Source of the DNA: Candidatus Bathyarchaeum tardum
GTDB lineage: Archaea; Thermoproteota; Bathyarchaeia; Bathyarchaeales; Bathyarchaeaceae
Assembly: GCA_029762755.1 (NCBI GenBank)
Contig: JARVGH010000001.1
Location: 248,001 to 312,000 of the forward strand
DNA length: 64,000 nt
Direction: 5' to 3'
Shown: positions 1 to 6,983 of the stretch, piece after piece
Layout: every line of letters starts with the position of its first letter
Numbering within the stretch: position 1 is the stretch's first letter
The notes under the pieces: generated by a model
Told to the model about the DNA's origin: nothing
Database searches by the model: none
The model's input: only the letters and a program-made list of their open reading frames with translations
Translations under genes and position numbers: made by a program

Positions 1-308
1 CATTTTCCACATTGTTTACATTCATATCCATTGTTTCCAATTTTGGCTGGGCAATTTAGGTCTCGTATGCATCTTGGCAAAAGGATAATTCGTTCATCGT
101 AAGATGTTGATGCAAAATTGTCTATGTGTGAATTATTTTTTGCTTCGAGATAAAGCTGAAACAGTTCTTTTTCTTCTACTCCAACTTTGTTAGCAAGTTG
201 TTCAAGCTTGTTGATAGCAAGATTGCTGACTTTTGTTTTAGCAAGTGTTTTTACAACACGCATAATTGAACTGTCTTCGGTTGCATCCATTTTTTTGTAA
301 TCCCCCAT
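1..308 (-). CDS. DUF116 family protein, partial (C-terminus outside window)
   Basis: The frame is open on the minus strand from an ATG at 308 to the window edge, about 102 codons. A second in-frame ATG at 290 sits behind a GGGGGA stretch that could serve as ribosome binding site, so the start may be at 290. Near the cut end the protein reads RIILLPRCIRDLNCPAKI followed by a CKQCGK cluster, the cysteine pattern I associate with DUF116 proteins, a family of unknown role with likely metal-binding cysteines. The first 60 residues look helical and charged. The family assignment rests on this short motif only. Confidence 0.65.
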   Translation of the reverse strand, partial: MGDYKKMDATEDSSIMRVVKTLAKTKVSNLAINKLEQLANKVGVEEKELFQLYLEAKNNSHIDNFASTSYDERIILLPRCIRDLNCPAKIGNNGYECKQCGK

Positions 309-393
309 TTACAGATACAAAGTTTGGATGTTCTCTTGAAGTTTACATCTCCATATAAAGTTAACCAGAAAAGCAATTCTATTTATTTTGCAA

Positions 394-1611
394 TTATGGG
401 TTGATTCTCTGGTTCCAGTAGTAAATCAGAGTGTAAATGTCTTCTGGCGCATAATTTGGATCGTCATAGATGATGTCTAAGTTTATGTCGTATTTTTCCA
501 AAAGTATGCAAAGATTTGTCCAAATTTGGTCTGATTCTTCTATTGGTTCCAAGAACGCCCAGATTTTGTCTGTTGGGCTTCGCATTCCCCAACCATAATT
601 TTGGGGCAACACCAAAACTGCTTCCGCTTTTTCTGAGCCATGAATAACTTCCGAGTTAGTTACGACATTGTTCCAAAAGTTTTCTAAGGTTTCAAAATGA
701 TTGTCGGTCATTATTCCGAACTGGTTTGTTTCTGGATACGTTGGATAATTAAACAAGACAATGTATTCTGCTCCTGTCTTATATGAGGTTAGCATCTGGT
801 CGTAGATGTTTTCTGCAGAGTCAAGGTAAGGGGGATTATTGTATTTCCATGTGATTATCGTGCCCCAGCTTTTGTTTTGCATTGTTGCAGCTCCCCGTAT
901 TAATGCAATGTCTTGGGCAAGAGTATGGTTCCATCCTATCTGTGCAAGCATCACATCATAGCCCATAAGGTAATCAAACCAATAAAGCACGTAATCTGAC
1001 GAAAAAAGCATCAAAGAATTCTCTCTAATTTGATGATATCCTCTGTCACCCTCATCAGCTCGTATGTATGCTTCGGCTACTTCATCATATGTTGCTTCAA
1101 CTATCGCTTCATGGTAGTCTGTAACATTAAATGCCCTTTCAATAAGAATGTTCCAGCTTTGGAAATCAAGCCACTTTCCTCCGGGTTCGTCATAATAATA
1201 AATTCCAAGGATTTTGTCACCATACTTTTCCTTGGCTTTGGCAAGCCAAGAAGTTCTCCAAGTCACATTTTTTTCCAAAAATTCTTCTTTTATCTGAAGT
1301 ACTTGGGGATCAAGGTCACCAAAAAACACGATTAAATCCAGTCCAGCCTCTACTGCATAATCACAGATTTCGGTTGTTGCTGTTTCGTTTTCACTCACTG
1401 GTCCGGACTGTAAAACAAACAAGTTTGTGTAATCTTTCACCCTGTCGATGAGTAGCTTTGCTTCTTGGGTTGTGTTTCCACAGAAGGCTACGCCAACTAG
1501 ACAATCTGCATTTGTTGGTGTGCTCGATGTTTCGTGGACTGAAGAAACAAGAAAACCCGTTGTTACTATTAATAGCATGCACACTAACGGAATAGTGAAA
1601 GCTTTTTTCAT
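394..1611 (-). CDS. secreted protein of unknown function, possibly a TIM-barrel fold
   Basis: 405 residues. The first about 28 residues form a Sec-type signal (MKK, then a hydrophobic run ending at SSVHETSS), so the protein is exported. Six N-glycosylation sequons (for example NTT, NET, NVT, NHT, NKS) fit an exterior location. Recurring aromatic and acidic motifs such as GIYYYDEPGG near residue 137-146 and later IITWKYNNPPY resemble the strand ends of glycosidase-like TIM barrels, but I recognise no catalytic pair and do not assign an activity. There is no C-terminal anchor. It is transcribed away from the PEP carboxylase gene, with about 150 bases between the two starts. It could equally be a non-enzymatic surface protein. 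Confidence 0.7.
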   Translation of the reverse strand: MKKAFTIPLVCMLLIVTTGFLVSSVHETSSTPTNADCLVGVAFCGNTTQEAKLLIDRVKDYTNLFVLQSGPVSENETATTEICDYAVEAGLDLIVFFGDLDPQVLQIKEEFLEKNVTWRTSWLAKAKEKYGDKILGIYYYDEPGGKWLDFQSWNILIERAFNVTDYHEAIVEATYDEVAEAYIRADEGDRGYHQIRENSLMLFSSDYVLYWFDYLMGYDVMLAQIGWNHTLAQDIALIRGAATMQNKSWGTIITWKYNNPPYLDSAENIYDQMLTSYKTGAEYIVLFNYPTYPETNQFGIMTDNHFETLENFWNNVVTNSEVIHGSEKAEAVLVLPQNYGWGMRSPTDKIWAFLEPIEESDQIWTNLCILLEKYDINLDIIYDDPNYAPEDIYTLIYYWNQRINP

Positions 1612-1760
1612 GTTTTTCTCTTCTGGTTAGTTATGGTTCTGGTGGTTTATTATCCTTGTTTTTCAAAGGCAGCATCGTTTATGGCGTGATTGGCTGAATA
1701 TTTAAAATGGAAATATATTAATGGCTAGCTTGCTTTATCCAAGTAGGTTGGCGTTAAGAT

Positions 1761-3350
1761 TTGGAGAAGTCTTCTGGTGATAGATTAATTCCGCGTTCTA
1801 TGTCGACGCAGCATCCGGATAATGCTTCTGCTCCGTTGTGGCAAACTGAGGAACTGATTGAAGGAGACTCTGAGATTCATGAGGCATATTTTGCTTACAA
1901 GGAGTTGGGTTGCCACGAGGTTATGTGGGATTCCGAAGGAAAAGACACTGACATTCGTGTTGTTCGTAAACTTTTGAGCTTTAATCCTGACTATTTCAAG
2001 GATAATGTGCTTGGTCGCGACCTTTTTTTGACGTATCGTATTCCTAATCCTCGGGTTGAAGCTACTGAACGCAAAATCGTTGTTGAAACTCTTCAAAACA
2101 TAACTGCAGGCTGTGATGTTGGTTCAGCATTCTACAAATGCGAGGTTGCGCCTATTTTTGAAGTTATTCTCCCATTGACCACTGACAGCAGCGAGTTGCT
2201 GTCTTTGTTTAATTATTACAGAAAAGCCATTGTTGGAGTACAAGACATTGAGTTACAGGATTCTGTTACGGTTAAGGATTGGATTGGTTCTGTTCGGCCA
2301 AATAGTATTCAAATTATTCCTTTGATTGAAGACATGGACAGTTTATTGAAAGCGGACAAAATAGTTGAACCTTACATTGATGCTGTTAAGCCAAAATATA
2401 TGCGAGTTTTTTTGGCGCGGTCTGATCCTGCCCTTAACTACGGCTTAGTTTGTGCCACTCTTCTTTCAAAGATTGCGTTGTCGAAACTGAAGACTCTGGA
2501 GAAACGCAAGGATGTTCCTTTATATCCTATTGTGGGTGTGGGTTCCTTGCCGTTTAGGGGTCATTTATCTCCTGACAATTTGGATTTGTTCTTGGAGGAA
2601 TACAAAGGAGTTACCACGGCAACTGTTCAATCGGGCTTGAAGTACGATTTTGGTCTTGATGCCGTTAAACGGGTTGTTTCTACTTTGAATGAGAAGCTTC
2701 CCTTTGGTGAGCCAGCCCTTATTGACTCAGAAGAAGAGAAAATCTTGCTTGGAGTGATTAAAAAGTTCCAATCCAAGTACCAGTTGGTAGTGGAAGATTT
2801 AGCTCCCCTGATTTCTAAGGTGGTGCCATTTATTCCTAAGCGTCGGGCACGAAAACTGCATATTGGGTTGTTTGGTTACAGCAGAAACGTGGTGGAGGGT
2901 GTTGAGTTACCTCGGGCGATTACTTTTGCTGCAGTGTTTTATTCTTTGGGTATTCCTGCCGAGTTTGTTGGGTTGTCAGCCTTAACTGAATTAACTGAAG
3001 AAGAACAAGAAGTCCTTAACCGAAATTATGTTAATTTGCGCTCAGACCTTTGTGCTGTTGCTCAGCTTTTATCGTGGCAAAACATCAACATGTTGATGGG
3101 AATGTATAAGGAAGTTTCCAAATGTGCTGGCATGAATGAGAACCGTTTGAGTTCAGGTCTTACCCGTTTGTTGTTGGATATTAACGTGGCTCAGGAAAAT
3201 CTTGGGGTCAAGTTTGGTCCCCGAACCCTCACCCAACGAAAATACGAAAACGCCTTGAACAATTTCTTAATCTCTTACTTGGAACAGCACGACCAACAAG
3301 CAAAATATTACGTAAACGAAGCTGCTAAACTAAGAAAAAGCCTAGGATAA
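1761..3350 (+). CDS. ppcA: phosphoenolpyruvate carboxylase, archaeal type
   Basis: Carboxylates PEP with bicarbonate to oxaloacetate, an anaplerotic step feeding the TCA branch and aspartate family. The 529-residue length fits the short archaeal class (about 500), not the about 900-residue bacterial/plant enzyme. The family N-terminal signature IPRSMSTQHPDN occupies residues 10-21. Further hallmarks are DIRVVRKLL, YRIPNPRVE and the glycine-rich GVGSLPFRGHL loop around residue 260-270. The start taken is TTG at 1761; an in-frame ATG at 1800 would remove the IPR part of the signature and is less likely. No strong ribosome binding site is visible. The gene is monocistronic, with unrelated neighbours. 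Confidence 0.95.
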   Translation: MEKSSGDRLIPRSMSTQHPDNASAPLWQTEELIEGDSEIHEAYFAYKELGCHEVMWDSEGKDTDIRVVRKLLSFNPDYFKDNVLGRDLFLTYRIPNPRVEATERKIVVETLQNITAGCDVGSAFYKCEVAPIFEVILPLTTDSSELLSLFNYYRKAIVGVQDIELQDSVTVKDWIGSVRPNSIQIIPLIEDMDSLLKADKIVEPYIDAVKPKYMRVFLARSDPALNYGLVCATLLSKIALSKLKTLEKRKDVPLYPIVGVGSLPFRGHLSPDNLDLFLEEYKGVTTATVQSGLKYDFGLDAVKRVVSTLNEKLPFGEPALIDSEEEKILLGVIKKFQSKYQLVVEDLAPLISKVVPFIPKRRARKLHIGLFGYSRNVVEGVELPRAITFAAVFYSLGIPAEFVGLSALTELTEEEQEVLNRNYVNLRSDLCAVAQLLSWQNINMLMGMYKEVSKCAGMNENRLSSGLTRLLLDINVAQENLGVKFGPRTLTQRKYENALNNFLISYLEQHDQQAKYYVNEAAKLRKSLG

Positions 3351-3459
3351 CAACACTAAATTCAACAACTAAACCAAACTACTTACGGTACAGAAAAAAT
3401 TTTAAATGCAGTAAGCATCCAGATTCATCTTTAAAATGTGAAAAAGGATGATAATTTTG

Positions 3460-3475
3460 GTCAAACTTTCTTGAC
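3460..3475. promoter_or_regulatory. palindromic box GTCAA-N6-TTGAC, copy 1
   Basis: Sequence GTCAAACTTTCTTGAC, a perfect 5-base inverted repeat around six bases. It lies about 80 bases upstream of the propeller gene at 3558 and directly after an AT-rich TATA-like stretch. An identical 16-mer occurs at 24030 next to a related gene. Probably an operator; the binding protein is unknown. Confidence 0.55.
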
Positions 3476-3494
3476 AAGCCAGAGTTGATTTTTG

Positions 3495-3510
3495 GTCAAT
3501 GTTTCTTGAC
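3495..3510. promoter_or_regulatory. palindromic box GTCAA-N6-TTGAC, copy 2
   Basis: Sequence GTCAATGTTTCTTGAC, the same half-sites and spacer length as copy 1, 35 bases downstream of it. Both copies are preceded by a TTTTGG or TTTTTGG stretch. A tandem arrangement suggests cooperative binding in front of the gene at 3558. Confidence 0.55.
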
Positions 3511-3557
3511 AAAAACCCTTTTTCATTGAATTCGCCAAAAAGTAATTTGTGACTTCG

Positions 3558-4853
3558 ATGAAACAACTAACAATGCTTTTTTTGTTGGTAATTGTGGGTG
3601 TTTTAGTTAGTTCTCTTTTCACTATTTTTGCTGAAGCTTCCATGATGTGGAGTCGAACTTATGGCGGTGACGGAATGGATATTTGCGTCTCTAATTTTCA
3701 AACTGGTGATGGTGGAGTTGTTTTGTTTGGGCACTCTTACTCTTTTGGTTCAGGTGTATGTTGGTTAGTGAAAGCTGATGCAGAAGGTGATATGCAATGG
3801 AACAAAACGATTGATTGGGGGTCTTCTTGTGTTCAAACTAATGATGGGGGATTTATTTTTGTGGGCACGGATGCCTTCACTTTTGAAGGGTATATCCCAG
3901 TTGGGCAGTTGCCTGATGGGTTTTGGTCGTATGTTTGGTTGGCTAAAACTGATGAGCATGGAAACATGGAATGGAACCAAACCTACGATGCAGAAGTGGG
4001 TCATTTTAACGGGGCTTCTGTGACCCAGACTTCAGATGGCGGGTATGCCTTGTTGGGAAATTCTTTTTCGTCTATCGGTGACTCTGACGATTTTTTGTTG
4101 ATTAAAACTGACTCTCTTGGAAACAAAGAATGGAGCAAACTTTACAATTATTCTGAGCCCGATCGTGCATCTGGTTTAATCCAGACCCATGATGGTGGAT
4201 TTGTTTTTATTCGGACCCTTTCTACGAAATTTAATGGTTTTGCTGGCTTTTTAGTTATGAAAACTGATTCTGTTGGAAATGTGGAATGGAATCAAACTGA
4301 TTTGAACATGCAGAATGTCCATTCTTTTGTTCAGGTGTTCGATGGAAGTCTTGTTTTTGCAGGTTACTCTCGTTCTTTGGATGATCAAAGCTTTGATTTC
4401 TGTATGACTAAACTTGATTCTGCTGGAAATGTTGAGTGGACTAAAAGCTATGGATTACATAATATGGTTCGTTTTCCTACTGTTATTCAGACTTCCGACG
4501 GTGGCTTTGCTGTGGCAAGTTACGTTGTAAGACCTGATGATGATCGTTTGTCTGATTTTTTGTTAATTAAAACTGATGAACATGGAAAAATGCAGTGGAA
4601 TCAGACCTTTATTGGTAATGCACTTTTGGGTTATCCTTCATTGTTTCAAACCATGGATGGTGATTACATTTTATCTGGGGCTTTGGGTTCATGGGAAACT
4701 GGAGACTATGATTTTTGGTTAATCAAAGCACAAACACTTGATGAGCCCAGCTCTCCTTCATTGAGGCTTTTCATTTTTGTGATAATTGTAATTTCAGCTT
4801 TAATTGTTCTAATAGTATATTCTGTAACAAGAAAACTCGCCAAAAAAAGTTAG
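3558..4853 (+). CDS. secreted repeat protein, beta-propeller-like, C-terminal membrane anchor
   Basis: 431 residues from the ATG at 3558 (an in-frame GTG at 3549 is possible but would precede the MKQL signal start). A signal peptide covers about residues 1-25. The body is about seven repeats of 45-60 residues, each carrying the pattern (L/A)KTD-x-x-G-N-x-(E/Q)W(N/S)-x-(T/L) and then (Q)TSDGG(Y/F)-A/V, as expected for blades of a PQQ/Kelch-like propeller. The tail has one hydrophobic segment followed by RKLAKKS, so the protein is anchored facing outward. A paralogue with the same repeat lies at 22815-23981. Two GTCAA-N6-TTGAC boxes precede the gene. Probably a surface binding or adhesion protein; ligand unknown. 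Its stop overlaps the stop of the convergent gene by 4 bases. Confidence 0.85.
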   Translation: MKQLTMLFLLVIVGVLVSSLFTIFAEASMMWSRTYGGDGMDICVSNFQTGDGGVVLFGHSYSFGSGVCWLVKADAEGDMQWNKTIDWGSSCVQTNDGGFIFVGTDAFTFEGYIPVGQLPDGFWSYVWLAKTDEHGNMEWNQTYDAEVGHFNGASVTQTSDGGYALLGNSFSSIGDSDDFLLIKTDSLGNKEWSKLYNYSEPDRASGLIQTHDGGFVFIRTLSTKFNGFAGFLVMKTDSVGNVEWNQTDLNMQNVHSFVQVFDGSLVFAGYSRSLDDQSFDFCMTKLDSAGNVEWTKSYGLHNMVRFPTVIQTSDGGFAVASYVVRPDDDRLSDFLLIKTDEHGKMQWNQTFIGNALLGYPSLFQTMDGDYILSGALGSWETGDYDFWLIKAQTLDEPSSPSLRLFIFVIIVISALIVLIVYSVTRKLAKKS

Positions 4854-5269
4854 ATGTTGTATTTTGCCCGCACATGATTTTGGAGAAGGTACACTAACGC
4901 TAGCATGCTGTATGGTATTTCTCCTATTGCGGCGACTTTTGGTGCAGGAATTCCAAGAAAGTTTGTTACATTGAACACTGCTAGGGAATCAACTGTGATC
5001 ACAAATAATGAGATTGTTACGGTTCCTATCCAGCCTAACTGTTTTTCTTCCCAAATCCAGTATGTGAAAATTATTGTTAACGATCCATAAACCAAAGTGT
5101 AAATGCTGTAACTAAACATGGTCGGATACGTGCTAAATGAGAAATTGCCTGAAATCAAGGCTAATCCAAAAAACAGGTGTATAGTTCCAACAATTGCCTG
5201 AACAATAGCAAAAAACACGATTCCAAGGTACCGCTGTTTGAAGGTGACCTGTTTCTTGGATTTTTTCAT
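4850..5269 (-). CDS. four-helix integral membrane protein, unknown function
   Basis: 139 residues, lysine-rich N-terminus (MKKSKKQ), then four predicted transmembrane segments separated by short loops (YLGIVFFAIVQAIVG, the SIYTLVYGSL region, the IGTVTISLFVITVDSL region and the YSMLALVYLL region). No motif I recognise. Starts 24 bases downstream of the PadR regulator stop and on the same strand, so the two are probably cotranscribed; in PadR systems a small membrane protein is a frequent partner or target, which is inference here. Confidence 0.7.
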   Translation of the reverse strand: MKKSKKQVTFKQRYLGIVFFAIVQAIVGTIHLFFGLALISGNFSFSTYPTMFSYSIYTLVYGSLTIIFTYWIWEEKQLGWIGTVTISLFVITVDSLAVFNVTNFLGIPAPKVAAIGEIPYSMLALVYLLQNHVRAKYNI

Positions 5270-5293
5270 GTTTTTCAGTTAATCCTTTTGTTT

Positions 5294-5848
5294 TCATTTT
5301 TGTTCAATATGTTCGTTTAGTAGTTTTATTGCTGTGTCTGCCCAGTCTATTCCTGCTTTTTCAAAATTTTTGCCCAGTAATACTGTTAGTAATGTGTAAA
5401 AGCTTCTTTCGGTTTGATTGGGTCTGTTTTTTATCTCGTTTTCAAAGGCAATAGCGTTTTCAAGCCTTGAATTGCAGCGTTTTTTGAATTCTTTTAGGTG
5501 TTTAATAACTTCGTTTTTTGTTGTTTGTTCGCCAAATCCGACTTTAAGTAATGTTTCAATTTTGATTTTTTCGGGTTCAGCTGGTTTTTGTAACCAATCC
5601 TGAAGTTTATTTTTGCCCTGGCTGGTAATGGAGTATATTTTCCGGTTAGGTCGGTTTTGGTTCATTTCTACTTTTTTTGTTATTGCCCCCTCTTTTTCCA
5701 AAGTGTGCAAGGTGGGATAAATTTGGCCATAGCTGATGTCCCAAAATGAGTCCATGTTGGTTTTTTTCACTGTTTTTTTGATGTCGTATCCTGTCATGGG
5801 TTCTTTGTTTAGCATTCCGAGTATTAGAAATTGGGTTGTGTTTCCCAT
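5294..5848 (-). CDS. PadR family transcriptional regulator
   Basis: 184 residues. The N-terminal winged helix is typical of PadR: FLILGMLNKEPMTGYDIKK, then the WDISYGQIYPTLHTLEKEG recognition region and a basic wing (NRPNRKIYSIT). The C-terminal half is a helical dimerisation domain of the virulence-activator C-terminal type, so this is the long PadR subclass. It probably represses its own promoter and the divergent small gene at 5966; a clear inverted repeat lies between them. It is followed by a membrane protein gene on the same strand. Confidence 0.88.
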   Translation of the reverse strand: MGNTTQFLILGMLNKEPMTGYDIKKTVKKTNMDSFWDISYGQIYPTLHTLEKEGAITKKVEMNQNRPNRKIYSITSQGKNKLQDWLQKPAEPEKIKIETLLKVGFGEQTTKNEVIKHLKEFKKRCNSRLENAIAFENEIKNRPNQTERSFYTLLTVLLGKNFEKAGIDWADTAIKLLNEHIEQK

Positions 5849-5895
5849 AATGGTTTCACGTTTATATTTTAACCATTCAAATATATAACTTTATT

Positions 5896-5914
5896 ATATA
5901 TCAAAAAGATATAT
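5896..5914. promoter_or_regulatory. inverted repeat ATATATC-N5-GATATAT, candidate PadR operator
   Basis: A perfect 7-base inverted repeat with a five-base A spacer, in the 117-base gap between the padR gene and the divergent 55-residue gene. Its position could control both directions. The AT-rich composition also makes it a TATA-like region, so promoter and operator may overlap. Confidence 0.5.
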
Positions 5915-5965
5915 ATTTATCTATGATACTAGTAACTTGAATTAACCACTTAACGAGGTGATTAC

Positions 5966-6133
5966 ATGAATTTGAAAACTGCCCGTATTTTTTCAATAAT
6001 TCCCATAATTCTTGCCCTACTAACTGCAGGTTGCGACGCAACAAAATATCCAAATGTCCACCCCGTTCTAGGGATGCTAACACTAATTTCCACAATACTA
6101 ACAACAGTGAGCTTATTCCTACTAAAGGAATAG
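5966..6133 (+). CDS. small membrane protein (55 residues) divergent from padR
   Basis: ATG at 5966 follows a strong ribosome binding site GAGGTG at 5955-5960 with 5-base spacing. The 55-residue product has two hydrophobic segments: residues 7-22 (ARIFSIIPIILALLTAG) and about 35-53. A cysteine in LLTAGC resembles a lipobox, but archaeal lipid attachment is uncertain and both segments may simply span the membrane. Not a recognised family. The strong initiation signal and the position opposite padR support a real gene, perhaps the regulated target. Confidence 0.6.
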   Translation: MNLKTARIFSIIPIILALLTAGCDATKYPNVHPVLGMLTLISTILTTVSLFLLKE

Positions 6134-6270
6134 ACTTCTATTAACAAAACTCACGTTCCTCTTTTTTGAAAATATCTGGTATTTTCATCAATTTATAATT
6201 CTTAAACTAGAACTTGGGATAATTGATATAATTCTTCGTAAATTCAGTAAAGAGTGGGGCTATAACCCTT

Positions 6271-6744
6271 ATGAATAAAATATTGGTAGCTTATGCAAGT
6301 AAAGGTGGGGCAACTAAGGAAGCTTCTCAGATAATTTCTGTTTTGTTGAAAAGCAAATACAGTTTCGATGTGGAAGTTGTTGATTTACGTAAAAACAAGA
6401 AAAAGCTGTTAAACCTTGATGAATACAATAATATTGTTGTAGGTTCGGGAGTGCGCAGTGGAAAAATCTATGATGAAGTTTTAGACTTTCTTAAACAAGA
6501 CTTCAACACCAAAAAAATGGCGTTTTTTGTTTGCAGCGGTGACGCCGGAGACCCTGAAAAATACCGTGACGCCTGCACAAAATACGTTACAGACGTTTTG
6601 GGAAACTATCATGGCTTGAAACCAATTAGTACAGAAGCCTTTGGGGGTCGACAAAAAATGCTGGGGCGAACAATCTTTAACAATTTTAATCCAGAAAAAA
6701 TCAATGCATGGGCATTAATCCTTGGAAGTAAATTCATTGAATAA
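6271..6744 (+). CDS. flavodoxin-domain protein (protoporphyrinogen oxidase/flavodoxin_5 type)
   Basis: 157 residues, the size of a single flavodoxin domain. The N-terminal VAYASKGGATKEASQI is the FMN phosphate-binding loop (usual form T/S-x-T/S-G-x-T, here SKGGAT). The second strand motif IVVGSGVRSGKIYDEVLDFL and FFVCSGDAGDPEKYRDACTKY match the HemG-like flavodoxin_5 family, and AFGGRQKM the third loop. Binds FMN and carries electrons in the cytoplasm; the redox partner is not evident from the neighbours. No haem genes are nearby, so a HemG role is not claimed. Confidence 0.85.
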   Translation: MNKILVAYASKGGATKEASQIISVLLKSKYSFDVEVVDLRKNKKKLLNLDEYNNIVVGSGVRSGKIYDEVLDFLKQDFNTKKMAFFVCSGDAGDPEKYRDACTKYVTDVLGNYHGLKPISTEAFGGRQKMLGRTIFNNFNPEKINAWALILGSKFIE

Positions 6745-6860
6745 ATTGTAATTGGATAAATTAAAAAGTTAGTCTCTGCTGCTCCCTTTATTGTTGTTAA
6801 GTTAATATATTGGACAATTTTGTATTGTAATTAGTAAATCCGCTGAGGGGGGAAACAGGG

Positions 6861-6926
6861 TTGCCTTCATTAGCAAAAAAGAACCAAAACAAAAAGAAGA
6901 AACATGAACAAAAGAAGGGAAATTAA
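6861..6926 (+). CDS. possible 21-residue basic peptide
   Basis: TTG at 6861 is preceded by GAGGGGGGAAACAGGG, a very strong purine-rich initiation region, and by a TATA-like TTAATATATT near 6800. The frame encodes MPSLAKKNQNKKKKHEQKKG plus N and stops at 6924-6926. Ten of 21 residues are lysine. Nothing else explains this leader. It could be a short nucleic-acid-binding peptide, or the GA-rich stretch could be chance. Confidence 0.3.
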   Translation: MPSLAKKNQNKKKKHEQKKGN

Positions 6927-6983
6927 CCAAATCCTAACGAGTTTGAGTTAAATCCCTTTTTTATGCCAACATGACTTTGTTTT

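Noticed and set aside
3460-3510. GTCAA-N6-TTGAC as an RNA hairpin or terminator
   Set aside because: The 5-base A/T-rich stem is weak, no T-run follows, and the boxes lie before genes rather than after them.
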